64,000 nucleotides of DNA. Source: Hormiphora californensis. Lineage: Eukaryota > Ctenophora > Tentaculata > Cydippida > Pleurobrachiidae. The DNA lies in the NCBI GenBank assembly GCA_020137815.1, contig CM035352.1:324675-388674 (forward strand). Direction: 5' to 3'. The position numbers and the translations under genes were made by a program. The notes under the pieces were generated by a model. The model was not told the origin of the DNA and made no database searches. It saw nothing but the letters and a program-made list of their open reading frames with translations. Below are positions 47,761 through 60,425 of the stretch, piece by piece. How positions within the stretch are numbered: the first letter of the stretch is position 1; every line of letters starts with the position of its first letter.

Positions 47761-48719
47761 TAATGTACAGTGTACACACACCTTTATACCAGTCTGCCCG
47801 GTTTACACCCTATCAATGAGAGACATGTACCTTGTGATGATAAACAATACAAGTCCGACCCACTGTCGCTGAATCCGCGAGAAAGGGTCAGCGAGATTAC
47901 TATACTGACTTACTGACTTAGGGTGGCTTCCGTGTCCGAGCAAACATGTCCGAGCTATATTATATACAATGCTAAGTTGAAAATTTTTGAATACACAATT
48001 TTAAAGTGTTGCACGTGTATTGAGATGTTCTAGGGACTAATTTCCGTGTTTTGAAATTTTAAAATTTCAAAATTTTTTTTCGATTTTTTCCCGATTTTTC
48101 ACCGAAAACAAGGGTCACAAAAGTGGCTTGCGACTCGAGGCGGCTCAACCGTTTGGGCTGAAACTTCGAATATCAGTAGAAAATTACCCACTGAATACCA
48201 GACATATTGTTCGAAAGCGATATTTTGAGTATACAGCAAGATATACAAAATATAGTGCTCCATTGGCTTCATTAACCCTAAAATTCCCATTATTTACGCA
48301 AAAACGCGGGTTATGATAGTCGCTTGCGACTCGAAGCGGCTCAACCGTTTGGGCTGAAACTTCGGAAATCAGTAGAAAATTACCCACTGAATACCAGACA
48401 TATTGTTCGAAAGCGATATTTTTCAACTTAGCAACCCCTAATATGCATATGTATATAAAGTTATTGTACAGTGTCCATGTAACTCGAGATGATAAATAAT
48501 TCGTGCTATCTGCCATAATATTCCTCTTTTTATGTTCTTTGGTTACCAGCCCTTGCCTTGCTCGACCCTCTCTCTCCGACCTCCGTGCCCCAGAAAATAA
48601 GATGTGTTTGAACAACCCGCAATCACCCTTTACATTTTCTATACCAGCACCAACTCACCAACTCTCCTTCTCCATGCTTAAAGTTGTTATGTTTGCGAAA
48701 CACTGTCTAGCTAGGCAAG

Positions 48720-49578
48720 CTTAAAGTGGACCGACACAGAAATTAACAAGATTGTTGTAGGTAGTGGAGAATAGTTCTGTGAGCATTTTGCCTTTTATTT
48801 TCCCCGTTTGAAATTAACTCCTTCATTACTGAGATTCCAACCTATTTTTTGTATTTTTTTGTACGGGCCATACAAAAAATATTCAAAATTCTTGTTTTTT
48901 TTTCCGTACAAAAATACAAAAAAATACAAAATATTCAACGATATATGGGTGCCTGATAAACGTGTAAATAATACATCGACAGGTCCCTTATGCCCACGGG
49001 TTCCTTATGCCCATGTACCACCGGACCTAGGAACGGTAGACGTCTATGTGAAGCTTCTTAGTACCTACATACCAAATTTCAGCCTCCTAGCTCATCTGGT
49101 TCCTGAGTTAGGATTGTTTTGTTCAAACCTTTTTATTTTATAAGGGGAAGGAGGGTCGAACAAGGCAAAGTTAGGAGGGGTCGAAAAGTAGTTGGGTCGG
49201 TTGTGAGACGTCATCTCCAGAAAAATGTTTAAACCGGTTTTAACCAGTCCATGACATCAAGTAAAGAAACGTCCTAGGTCTTAAGTCAGAGTCTATGAAC
49301 CCAAAAAGAATTTGGCTGGCCACCACGAGGGATTACGGGTTTAGGTCAGGGCGCGGAGTTTTCACTGGTACCACGATGTTCAGCTCGGCGAGCTGAACAA
49401 AACCTAGTGGAGCCAAATGGGCTAAAACTTTATATCTACGCTGTTGGCAAGCGGGCCCACTTTTTCGGGAAAAGTTTTTGGGGGAGGAAATAGGGCCACC
49501 TTTGCGCTTGCCAGCGCATTGATTCTCTACTACCTACAACAATCTTGTCCAATTCTATATCGGTCCACTCTCACTTTA
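48720..49578. mobile_element. Foldback element, ends TTAAAGTG...TGGACCGA
   Basis: TTAAAGTGGACCGA and GTTGTAGGTAGTGGAGA at the left are mirrored at 49524-49578. Inside are CATACAAAAAATATTC foldbacks near 48870-48940, and at 49050-49520 sequence shared with 61945-62170 in inverted orientation. Confidence 0.7.
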
Positions 49579-49671
49579 AATCTAACATATGACGGTTGTA
49601 ATTAATTAGAATTCTGCCTCAATCAGCCTGTCATTGACAGGCCCTGTCAATTAGGTATCCAGGATAATGGA

Positions 49672-50334
49672 TTGGTGACATAGACACCGTGCGTGACCAA
49701 GATTGAGCTCACACACAGGTGTCTGCTCCGCCCCAAAAAGGGTCGTTTCTTTCAAGGGATGTTGCACGCGATCCACTGGACCGATTTGCATCCGGTTTGT
49801 CGCAAAAGACTACAAATTGATCCTAATATACTGGAAAATACCGGAGAAGTTTGTCTGTCAACAGGAAGTGGGTCAAAATTGACACTGAAGTCAAATCTAT
49901 ATTCTGGCTTCCGAGAGTTTCTGCACTACGCCCATGCGATTTAGAAGATATTGGGAGATATGTTGATGCAATTAGCATCAGCTATTAATGCCGGATATTT
50001 TCCAGTACTCACAAGAGTTCAACCTATCTTCTGATACCTTCAGATTCATTCTAAACCGTCTGGGAGTGGTGCAAAAAGGCTTGGAAGATTTGACTTCAGT
50101 GTCAATTTTGACCCACTTCCTGTTGACACACAAACTTCTCGGGTATTTTCCAGTAAACTAGGACCAATTTGCAGTCTCATGAAACAAGCGGGATGTAAAT
50201 CCAGTGGATCACGTGCAATTTGGCTTGAAAGACACGACCCTTTTTTAGGGGGCGGAGCGGACACCTATGTGCGAGCTCGATCTCGGTCGCTGCGCGACCT
50301 CGATCTCGCACGCAATAGGTGTCAATGTCACCAA
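49672..50334. mobile_element. 663-bp MULE-like element, exact 9-bp duplication GATAATGGA
   Basis: TIR TTGGTGACATAGACACC; GATAATGGA at 49663-49671 and 50335-50343. It is highly similar to 30590-31261 throughout, including AAAAAGGGTCGTTTCTTTC and the palindromic AATTAGCATCAGC region. Confidence 0.9.
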
Positions 50335-50429
50335 GATAATGGACAGATGGGACAAGGAGGCATATTTCAATATCTACATTGGGTGGGGATGAAAGAGAGG
50401 TTTTGTGTCACACCATCTCTATCGACATA

Positions 50430-50537
50430 GGGGGGATTTGGGGGGGGGGGGGTTGGGGGTCAGGAGAAGTGAACATGTGCAATGGACTGGGCAGTGGGCA
50501 GACGGGCAGTTGGCAATGGCACTGGCGATATATTTTA
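50430..50537. repeat. G-run-rich spacer
   Basis: Contains GGGG runs near 50427-50452 and short GGGCAGT repeats. No coding signal was seen. Confidence 0.5.
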
Positions 50538-51635
50538 GGGGGGGGGGGGTGACACGTAACACTTTGTAACACTTTGTAACATGTAACGTGCACAAAAAGT
50601 TTTCTGCACATGTTACAAAGTGTTACATAGTGTTACAAAGTGTTACAAAGTGTTACATAGTGTTACATAGTGTTACAAAGTGTTACAAAGTGTTACATAG
50701 TGTTACAAAGTGTTACATAGTGTTACAAAGTGTTACATAGTGTTACAAAGTGTCACAAAGTGTTACAAATTGTTACAAAGTGTTACAAATTGTTACAAAT
50801 TGTTACAAAGTGTTACAAATTGTTACAAAACACAAGGATTTGTAGCGAAGCAAATTTTCAACGGTCGGTGAATAAGTAATTTGAACGACTTTGGTGTCTT
50901 TCTAGAACACATCTAAAAGTTTTAAATCATTTCTAGGGTTAAAACATACACTTTTTTACTAATTTGCGGATGTTTTGAGCCTCCGATGTCATCGACTGTG
51001 GAAATCAGGGCTGGAATAGTCCATTTGGTAAAGAAAAATATGAACTTTAGACAACGGTAAAGTTTTTAGAGTGATATTAGAAGTATTGTGCCTCTCAGAG
51101 GCCCCCAATGTGCTGAGTCACCTGTGAGTTGTGACCCAATTGACTTTTTTTCATTGGTAATCGATTCTTTGTACTTAATAAGATGATATACGACGTTTCT
51201 GTTGGAAAAAGAAATAAAATTTTTCCAAAATCAATTTTTTGGTCAAAGATTGAAAATGTGCTTCGCTACAAATCCTTGTGTTTTTGTAACAATTTGTAAC
51301 ACTTTGTAACAATTTGTAACACTTTGTGACACTATGTAACACTTTGTGACACTTTGTAACACTATGTAACAATTTGTAACACTTTGTAACACTATGTAAC
51401 ACTATGTAACACTTTGTAACACTATGTAACACTTTGTAACACTTTGTAACACTATGTAACACTTTGTAACACTTTGTAACACTATGTAACACTTTGTAAC
51501 ACTATGTAACACTTTGTAACACTATGTAACACTTTGTAACACTATGTAACACTTTGTAACATGTAACGTGCACAAAAAGTTTTCTGCACATGTTACAAAG
51601 TGTTACAAAGTGTTACGTGTCACCCCCCCCCCCCC
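50538..51635. mobile_element. About 1.1-kb element with GTTACA tandem-repeat arms
   Basis: G run then TGACACGTAACACTTTG at the left, and the mirror with a C run at the right; ATTTTA flanks both ends. Arms are tandem decamers GTTACAAAGT/GTTACATAGT, inverted between left (50540-50830) and right (51285-51620). The interior GATTTGTAGCGAAGCA...GCTTCGCTACAAATC and AATCGATTCTTTGTACTTAATA is shared with 4272-5272, without the Tigger-like insert. Confidence 0.85.
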
Positions 51636-51831
51636 ATTTTATAACATGTTTGCTTAACTCTGATGTTTATATTTGCTTTCATCAGTTTAACAGGGACCGA
51701 ATCGTTTCTTGACAGGTTCTCCCTTTCACTTTTCATCGCCACTCTCACTCGGCCACCAGCCACCCGCCCGTGCGCTCTTGAGTATGAACACGCACATGGT
51801 AACATTAAACGTGCTAAATGATTCAGAGAGT

Positions 51832-51832
<1 letters not shown>

Positions 51833-51881
<49 letters not shown>

Positions 51882-51960
51882 GAGAGAGAGAGAGTTAGAG
51901 TGAGAGAGAGATAGGTAGAGAGAGAGAGAGATAGGTAGAGATAGGGAGAGATAGAAAGAG
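51833..51960. repeat. GA-rich microsatellite
   Basis: GA repeats with AGATAGGTAGAG variants, upstream of the BTB gene. Confidence 0.93.
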
Positions 51961-52082
51961 ATGTTATAATAAATATCATTGAATGTTGTTGTAAACTGTA
52001 TCACTTGTAAAATCATCCACCCACTTGTAAGACTAACTTCTAATTTAATAAAACTCCATCTATTCTCTCTCTCTCTCTCTAG

Positions 52083-53902
52083 GAACTCTCAACATGCTAT
52101 CATGGAGTGGCTTCCTCAGTTCCCGACTACAAGCCCAGGCGAGTAATGCTGTTATAATAGCAGTAGATGGTGAGGTTCCTGTGAACGCTGAACTAATTAC
52201 ACTCCTACTCGGCATGAATGATTCGGAGGAGTTGAACAGTGTTAAAACATTAACTATACCAGGTATGGTAGAATGTACAGTGGAGAGAGTAAGAGAAATC
52301 ATTTGTTTTCTTTACACCGGTCACGGGAGTGTTACCGAGGAAAACTACTTCCAGATTTACATGTTTGCAACCCATTGGGGTCTCAATTGGCTGCTGATAC
52401 TGGTTAAAACGTGGATTGAAAAGTACCTAAACAGTATATTTGGATGGGGCTACCTAAATAACTGCTCCAAAGCAGTCTCCAAGGCTGAGGATTACTTCCT
52501 AGCCAACCTGGTGACTGATGACCTGTTTTCCCTCCTCTCTGTTACTCCTGAAAATGAGTTTCATATTTCAGGATTGGAAATGAGCCTGGTCACAAAAGTT
52601 CTTAGCTTGGCATGCTTCCCTTGTTCCCTGGCTCCTGTGGAATTCGCAATTTCTTGGCGTGAAGCCAACGAAATGATCTATAATTCAGCATCACGAGGAT
52701 TAATTGCAGTTATTCTTGACTACGACTACTCCACCCTTATAATACAGGGAAGGGTTGAAAAATTCAGAAAAATTAGAGATCGCTTGGATAAGATAGTGTC
52801 CGATTCCACAGATACAGAATTCAAGAAAGAAGTTGACGATGTGTTTCATCGAGCACTGGAAAAGGGATATGATTTGCTTCTAAAAGCCGGACCACTACAA
52901 AATACCTCCCTTCTACATCTTGATGTTTCGACGCTAACAAGAATACTGAAAAGCATATCGACACCCCTCCTAGGGTACAGGGATGAAAACAGATTCCTTT
53001 TGGAAAATATCGCATCTTGGTGTGAAGAAAGAGAGTGGTCTACCCAAGGAATTAGAGATGTATTGTCCACAATCATCAGTCCTGAGGAGCTGTATCGGGA
53101 AAGCGGCAGCCTATACCGAACCCTTGATAGATTGCACCTAATGGAGTCCAGTGAGGGTGCTATTTTTAAATTGTTCTTGAAAAAAGAAGTTACTGGGGTG
53201 AAGACGCTGTATCGATTATTGCTTCAGCATCCTACAAGGTGGAGTGAGTTCAGCCTGCAACAGGCGGTTGAGATGATACAAAGCTTTAGAGATGATCTGG
53301 ACAGCTATACCACCCTGGGACTACTTTCTAGGGCCATGCAAACGTGCAAATTGAGTGGAGATGAAGGAGAGATGAAAAGCTTGGAAAATCTGACGAGTTC
53401 CATTGAGCCCGTACATCCCCGGTTTTTGAAAGATCTGGCACTAATGGGACCTAATGGGGTACCTCTTCAGATCGCAACCTCGCGACAAAGCGAAGAAGTA
53501 TTCTTTGACGGCCTACTTCCTCCTGATGACTCTACCGGTTTTGGAGAGAAGTCCAACATTTGTACTCACAAAAGGCAGGCCGGAGAGTTTACGCAAGGAA
53601 GTCGATTCATGTCTTTTAAGTCTTCCACAAAGTTAATCCGTATAGGGATCGACGGCAACCGCCTTCCCTCAGTGTTCAAGTACCAGATGACAGGGCTGAG
53701 AAACCGAAGAGACAGTCAAGCACTGCTTGATCAGGTCCTTGAAGATGTTACAGGGCAGTTTGTCTGTGTGTATGCGGTGCAGCCTGATTTGGGATCCCTC
53801 TATCTACCGGGCATGGGGGCAGGGGCAATAGAGAGAGTTCTGCTGAATGCAAGGGAGGGACTCAGACTTGTTGTCATCTCTAGAAGGATCGTGTTGATTT
53901 GA
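52083..53902 (+). CDS. BTB/POZ-domain protein, 602 residues
   Basis: A single uninterrupted coding exon from ATG 52094 to the stop at 53900-53902. The exon seems to start at 52083, after a CT-repeat tract ending TCTAG, so a 5' UTR exon lies upstream. Residues about 20-110 resemble a BTB fold: VIIAVDGEVPVNAELI, LLLGMNDSEEL, then VREIICFLYTGHGSV and the helix FATHWGLNWLL. The region after it (about 115-230) could be a BACK-like helical domain. The C-terminal half (about 440-602), with VFFDGLLPPDD and YQMTGLRNRRD, is unassigned. BTB proteins often serve as substrate adaptors of CUL3 ligases; that role here is inference. Two AATAAA signals follow. Confidence 0.75.
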
Positions 53903-53993
53903 TCGTGGTGGGGACTTGATTACTGTTAAGACTGATAAAACTGTTTTTATAAGGTGGGAAATTGGAATTAATAACAAACTCAAATATACACTT

Positions 53994-54090
53994 AATAAAT
54001 AACACATTCTAGTAGACAATGTTGAGTCCTTGAGATGACAAAGTACTACATGATTTAAATCCTTAGCATATAGTTGGAACTATAAATAAA
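53994..54090 (+). terminator. Poly(A) signals of the BTB gene
   Basis: AATAAA at 53994-53999 and at 54085-54090, 92 and 183 bases past the stop codon, in AT-rich sequence with a GT-rich stretch further downstream. Confidence 0.6.
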
Positions 54091-54296
54091 GGTGACTTGC
54101 CAAATTCCAACAAGTGGCGGTGTTTTAATTTTTATCCCAAATGTAACTTTTTATAGTCTTCCCAGAGGGTACAAATTGTGTGTGAATGTTCTAGTGTTGA
54201 ATGCAATATTAAAATATTTAAAAAGTATCTCTGTTTATGTTATATGTTAGCAGTGAAAATCGGAGATTTAAACACGGCGACGCGGCTTAGCTGATT

Positions 54297-54427
54297 TTAG
54301 AGGTAATTCCGTTCATTAACAACCAGTATAGGTGTAGCTAAAGGTCCACATGTGTCACTCATATCCGCTGAACAACACGTCACTTTCTTCTGAGGGTGAT
54401 ATTTGGCCTTGTTAAAATTCACAGTTT
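54297..54427 (-). CDS. Possible terminal exon of a minus-strand gene
   Basis: The minus strand reads an acceptor CACACAG, then an open frame including NKAKYHPQKKVTCCSADMSD and ends TAA at 54297-54299. It looks coding, but I cannot join it in phase to the exon at 56406-56612 without another exon. The product is not recognised. Confidence 0.35.
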
Positions 54428-54535
54428 CTGTGTGATTTTTCACCCGGAAGGCAAAAAAGGCAAATTGGTTTAGATTGAAAAAAAAAACAATCAAGAAAAT
54501 AAGAACCACAGATTGAAACATGAAATACTGAGTCA

Positions 54536-56168
54536 CGGTGCACCAGAAGGATCGTCAACCCAAAGTTGAGCCCACAAAACAAACTTTTGTTGGGGGTGAC
54601 CCAGGAGGCCTTCCTGAACATCCCCACGGTGAGAAAAGTATATGTTATCGGGGGAAATTTTTGTTAAAATCGAAAAAACTGGTTTTTGGTCCAAATTTGT
54701 GCATAACTTACTTGACTGCCGTTTGATGAAATATCTGATTGGCATAAAATAAGTATACAAGACCTATTTTTGCACGAGAAATCGATTGCCGGTGGAGAGA
54801 AATCTCTAAAATGACCGGAAAATTGTAAAATATGGGAATTTTGTCATTTTTTTGAGGTTTTTGGCCCTTTAACCATTGAAAACGTTGAGATAGGAAGTTG
54901 GCAATAGCGCCAATCGTTAAAATGGTCATTTTTCTACGGGATCCCAAAATTTCATGTATATCCGATTCATGGTTAGATTTTGGCAAACTATTGAGATGTG
55001 CTTACTGAAAAAAGGATAACTTGATTTTCTCGTTTTTTGCGATTTTTTAACTTTTGAAAGAATTCTGATTGAAATGGCCAATCAGGGCCATGCTAAAGTT
55101 GTTTATGGGAGAATTTTCCACCAAAATCCAAGATTTCATGCAAATCCAATGACAGATCATTGATTTATAGAAAGTTGAAATAGGCAAAAAAGGCTATTTT
55201 TACCATGAAAACAAAAATACACATTTTTTCTTGTCAATTTCCATCAACAACTGGTACCCTACCTATTTTTTGCACGTAGAATCGATTGCCGGTGGAGTGG
55301 ATCCTCTTAAATGATTGGAAAGCGGTCGAAATGTCATTTTTTAGAAGTTTTTGGACCTCCAAAAAATGGCATTTCGACCGCTTTCTATTCATTTAAGAGG
55401 ATCCACTCCACCGGCAATCGATTCTACGTGCAAAAATAGGTAGGGTACCAGTTGTTGATGGAAATTGACAAGAAAAAATGTGTATTTTTGTTTTCATGGT
55501 AAAAATTGGCCTTTTTTGCCTATTTCAACTTTCTATAAATCAATGATCTGTCATTGGATTTGCATGAAATCTTGGATTTTGGTGGAAAATTCTCCCATAA
55601 ACAACTTTAGCATGGCCCTGATTGGCCATTTCAATCAGAATTCTTTCAAAAGTTAAAAAATCGCAAAAAACGAGAAAATCAAGTTATCCTTTTTTCAGTA
55701 AGCACATCTCAATAGTTTGCCAAAATCTAACTATGAATCGGATATACATGAAATTTTGGGATCCCGTAGAAAAATGACCATTTTAACGATTGGCGCTATT
55801 GCCAACTTCCTATCTCAACGTTTTCAATGGTTAAAGGGCCAAAAACCTCAAAAAAATGACAAAATTCCCATATTTTACAATTTTCCGGTCATTTTAGAGA
55901 TTTCTCTCCACCGGCAATCGATTCCTCGTGCAAAAATAGGTCTTGTATACTTATTTTATGCCAATCAGATATTTCATCAAACGGCAGTCAAGTAAGTTAT
56001 GCACAAATTTGGACCAAAAACCAGTTTTTTCGATTTTAACAAAAATTTCCCCCGATAACATATACTTTTCTCACCGTGGGGATGTTCAGGAAGGCCTCCT
56101 GGGTCACCCCCAACAAAAGTTTGTTTTGTGGGCTCAACTTTGGGTTGACGATCCTTCTGGTGCACCGT
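54536..56168. mobile_element. 1.63-kb near-perfect palindrome (foldback element)
   Basis: CACGGTGCACCAGAAGGATC at 54536 is mirrored by its reverse complement ending at 56168, with arms of about 800 bases that match almost perfectly and a centre near 55352. GAGT stands on both sides. It is non-coding and unrelated in sequence to 17321-18859, though similar in size and architecture. Confidence 0.85.
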
Positions 56169-56405
56169 GGAGTAGTACGAACCAGGGGGGTATTGTGGGG
56201 TGAGGTCTCCACTCTAAGGACTACTGCTAGTTTCGTTCTGGGACATAGTTTAGAACTGTGCGCTATATACGTTCTACACTCTGACACGCAAACCATCTAG
56301 GAAGATAAAGTGGTTAGTAAGTACTATACTACTGCAGCTGCATATGATATGGATGCCAATAAAATATGTCATAAAGACAAATCCAAGCGTATAAATATAA
56401 AATAC

Positions 56406-56612
56406 CTTTCTGTGTCTGTTGGTAGGGAGAACACTACTTCCAGTTACTATACCCCGTCTAAAACGATGCCTTCTACCAGCGTTCCTCCCTGATCCTCCTC
56501 TCCTGTTGTTTCTGCTGCCCCCAAAGTTGGCCTTGAAGGCACTGTGTAGGATAAGATGTTCATCACGTGTTTCTTTGTTCCTCCTTCGAGAACTCCGATC
56601 TTGGTTTGTCCC
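56406..56612 (-). CDS. Possible Arg/Gly-rich exon of a minus-strand gene
   Basis: A 69-codon open stretch between the acceptor CTCTTTAG and a GTATTT donor on the minus strand, encoding an Arg/Gly-rich segment (SSRRRNKE, then GGSRNNRRGG and RRHRFRRG). RGG-like composition suggests RNA binding, but no family is recognised. The 1.63-kb palindrome would lie in the following intron. Confidence 0.4.
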
Positions 56613-57900
56613 CTAAAGAGAGCAAATATTGAGTATGACCGATATAATATCGGTATTCATATTTCAGTAGCCGGGATAATGAGCGAGAAATGTAGGATCA
56701 CCGTAGTGATCTTTGCAAATGAAGAACTAAACGAATGTTTTCTGTGAGAGAGAGAATGAGAGAGGGAGAGAGATAGTGAAGGAGACGAGGATATTTAGTA
56801 GATAGAGACGAGAGAAGAGAGAGTAGATAGACGAGACCTCGAACCTGAGAGAGAGGAGCAGAGCGAGAACGGGAGAGAGAAGCGAGTAGATCAAGAGAGA
56901 TAGAAGAGAGAGATGAGAGAATATGAGAGAGAAGAGAGATAGAAGTATAGATGAGGAGAACTATAGCTTAACTATTTATGCGGATGAGACATCGAAGACA
57001 TAGATGTAGGTCAAGAGATCTACGTATTCCCTAGGGAAAATAGCCGAAAGAATGCGAAGCACCTCGATGAAGAACGCATTGGGAGAGAGACCGATAAGAA
57101 CCAGCTGACAAGAACCTAGGTTTGATGGCAGTCAAATGAGCTAAAGGATCGGTCAGGTAGAGACGGTAGACAAAGAAATGGAAGCCTAGAGCAATGAAGA
57201 GAAATAGAAGGGCCATGCTGACAACCTTTTTTTGGAGTGATCTCGCTAAATACTATACTAAGGGTCAGAGGTGAACGTTCCCTAAATACCAAAATTTATG
57301 TGAAGCATTTTTCGTCCTGCAATTTGTTTTTCAACGAAGGCTTTAAACAAGATTACCATGTGCCCTCACACCTGTTTTGATGGCTACTGTTGAGCTATAA
57401 TTGCGGCCAAATTTAGGTTTGACTAATCAAGAGTTTCGGTCCCTTGCATTCAACTGAGTACAGGGCACGTTGGCCACATAGTTGGGCGCTCTTTTGTTCT
57501 CTTTCATCCCGTGTTTATGTCCGTTTTCTTCCCAATTCCCGACCCGGTGGAGCAAGTACTGACACAAGAACAATTAGTTTAGGCATGACTATCTTAAATT
57601 GCCGCTTGTGTAAAAATTACTTTTACTGTCTTCCTGATATGATTGGGCTATCGTTCTTGGGTTGGGCCACATCCCTCTCCCAGCTTCTTCGCCATGTGTT
57701 CCCCGTTTCTTCTCCTAGGACCCGTACTGCGCCTGATGCCGGTTGCGCTCTCTTCCGTATCTCCGTGTCATTCCTTTCCTGCGACCGGTGACGCTAGCGC
57801 GTCGTCTCTTGCATGGGTTCGAATACAGTCTGTGCCATCGCTCGGAGGTTACGGGCGGGGGTCATCTCGCTCTCCGGATGGACGATCTCTTCGTCTTTCG

Positions 57901-57946
<46 letters not shown>

Positions 57947-58320
57947 TATGCTGATTATAATATGTTATGCTCACCAGGCTCGGCCTCTTTTGTATGTAGG
58001 TAGGATGGTATCTCTAATATGGTCGTAGAACACCTCTGACCAAAGTGGTTTCTATCACAACTGAAATTAGTTCAGCTAAATCAATTTGTTTCACCATCTG
58101 TCATTTAGTACAGGACCAAATAATAACTTAGTGGCTCTGGCCAGGTAAGTACTTCAAGGGCATTATAAATATATTCTCTTCGTAGTTTTATTTCATGATT
58201 CTGTTAGAAAAAAAAATTCTACCAACAAGGTCTATCTTCGAGTGCTCTTCATAGGTCAACAAGGTTAGTCTGGACTGAGGTCCTTCACCCATTGTTCTAT
58301 GCACACCTCTCAGATCATAG
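56613..58320. other. Interval without a recognised gene
   Basis: 56745-56950 is a degenerate GA tract. 57031-57216 on the minus strand is a 61-codon frame with a hydrophobic N terminus (MALLFLFIALGFHFF) and no further support. 57450-57900 has mixed short frames. 57904-57942 is a (CT)n run. Confidence 0.5.
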
Positions 58321-58327
58321 AGAGAAA

Positions 58328-58383
<56 letters not shown>

Positions 58384-58385
58384 AG
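58321..58385. repeat. (GA)n microsatellite
   Basis: GA tract of about 55 bases; the DNA after it has an open frame to 58589 (TPLRCGSRQTTLGDSY...) of unknown meaning. Confidence 0.9.
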
Positions 58386-58389
58386 GCGA

Positions 58390-60120
58390 GAGAGCTCCGA
58401 TCTAATCAAAGCCTCTCTACGCCCCTTCGTTGCGGCTCACGTCAGACCACCTTAGGTGACTCCTATGTCCCACGGGATTCTGAGTACTATCGACAGTTCC
58501 CAGTAATCAACTCACGGCAGAAACGGTGGATTCAATATTTGGCAAGATTCGTGTATAACGACACTCCCTGCAAGATAGACCTTCTGTAGTCCAAGGCAGG
58601 TTTGGCAAGTCCGATAACCCGCAGTATTCTCTCGCAAATACCGCGTCTCAGATACTGTCGAGAGGATAGGATTGCTGAGGGCAATAAGACTAGCGACACA
58701 TTGGGGGGAAGACATTTGCGAAATGAACCAGGATGCGAGAAACAGGAAATGTTTGAGAAGGAGTTGCATAGCCGAAATAGAGGTGAACAACATTAGTTTG
58801 TGACACCACATAGGAAGTTGAGATCGGAGTCAGATTCTAAATGAAACAACGATCACCTGTAGCCGATAGTAATGGTTGAGACCAAACAGTTGGCCAAATA
58901 CTCGTAAAACCGACAAAGTATTTTACACTATATAGTTTGAGATCGTCGTAGAGGTAGTATCTGCAATAAACGTAAACATTGGACAACATTTTCATTTCCG
59001 ATACCGTCTTCGAATGTTTATTGTGCTTGAACTTCCAAAGTTTGTGCCAAGAAATGGATATTATTGACCAATAAATCAATAAATTATAGATCCCGATATA
59101 GAGGCAACATTTTACGACCATAAATGTTTAATATCGGACTAATTAACAGAACCCCCCTGTTAAATAAGGTTGTTGCCCTGTTCGAAGACCACGATTTAAA
59201 GATATGCTAAAACATTATTTATGCGCAATAGATATGCCTGATTTCGCAATTTTTCTTGGTTACTTCTTCGAAATTTTAACCAAGAAAGTGGAGGTTGAGT
59301 TATGACCAAAACTATAAAAATTGTGTCCATATCAAGGCAACATTTATCGCTTACCTATTAACATGTGCCCTGTTTAATACGCCTAACTGGTTAGAAAGCA
59401 AGAACCCTGTTTAAATACAAGGATTGTTGCTGTTCGAGATATCCGATATAAAGATATTGCTAATACATCAGTACTGTGGCAATATGATATGCGCCTAGAT
59501 ATATCGAATCCAGTGGATCGCTTGGTTACTTCCTTCGTTAAACAAGCATTGAAACTGGAGGGTTGGAGTAACTCATATACAGTGCGGCACATTAATGTGT
59601 TTGTATCTGATTTTTCGGAATGACCAGTTGGGCTATTAAACAGTAATCACGACATATTAATTGTATTGACTATTGGTGAAGGAATTCCTGTTACAAACAA
59701 TTTCTCGTCACAGCTATTTGAAACTTCGGTGTGTGTCATGTTGATGAGATCTCAAGACTAAATTAGTCTTCCCCTAAAGGTCCCCACATATCGATTGCAA
59801 CCGATGCTAATGAATAGTCATATTTGCGTAGGCTCCATAATGGGGCCTTATCATCCTTGAGAAATATCATGAATGAACATCGGTTAGAACCGATAGGGGA
59901 TCCCTTAAAAAATTGGTGGTGGAAATGCTTTGGTAACACGTTCCAGGTTGTCCTGTCTTATCCCCTAATTAACTGCCCCGCATATAATAGGAATTTTATG
60001 TTATTAGACACACATGTTTCTGTATATGTTGTGAATCAGGCATTCAGATATGATTGTAACTATAGCTTCACTTTAACACAGCTTAATTAAAATTATGCTA
60101 TTTGTCTGTGTTGCCAGCGT
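58390..60120. other. Interval without a recognised gene or clear repeat
   Basis: Only short frames on both strands, AT-rich from about 58850. Similar phrases (TGTTGCCCTGTT...GAT ATAAAGATATGCTAA near 59170 and GTTGCTGTTCGAGATATCC...AAGATATTGCTAA near 59425) suggest an old direct duplication of about 250 bases. Confidence 0.45.
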
Positions 60121-60127
60121 AGCAGCA

Positions 60128-60425
60128 TCGTTCAATATATAGAGTTTACTTTCAGCGTTTATTTAGCCATTATATAGTGTTCAATATATAGAGTTTACTT
60201 TCAGCGTTTATTTAGTCTGATATAGTGTTCAATATAGAGAGTTTACTTTCAGCGTTTATTTAGTCTGATATAGTGTTCAATATATAGAGTTTACTTTCAG
60301 CGTTTATTTAGTCTGATATAGTGTTCAATATAGTGAGTTTACTTTCAGCGTTTATTTAGTCTGATATAGTGTTCAATATAGAGAGTTTACTTTCAGCGTT
60401 TATTTAGCCATTATATAGTGTTAGC
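60128..60425. repeat. About 47-bp minisatellite, six units
   Basis: The unit is GTTCAATATAGAGAGTTTAC followed by TTTCAGCGTTTATTTAG and TCTGATATAGT; the first and last units carry CCATTATATAGT instead. Higher-order variation is slight. Confidence 0.93.

Noticed and set aside
57031-57216. 61-codon frame with hydrophobic N terminus as a membrane protein
   Set aside because: Single short frame without splice partners or a recognisable family.
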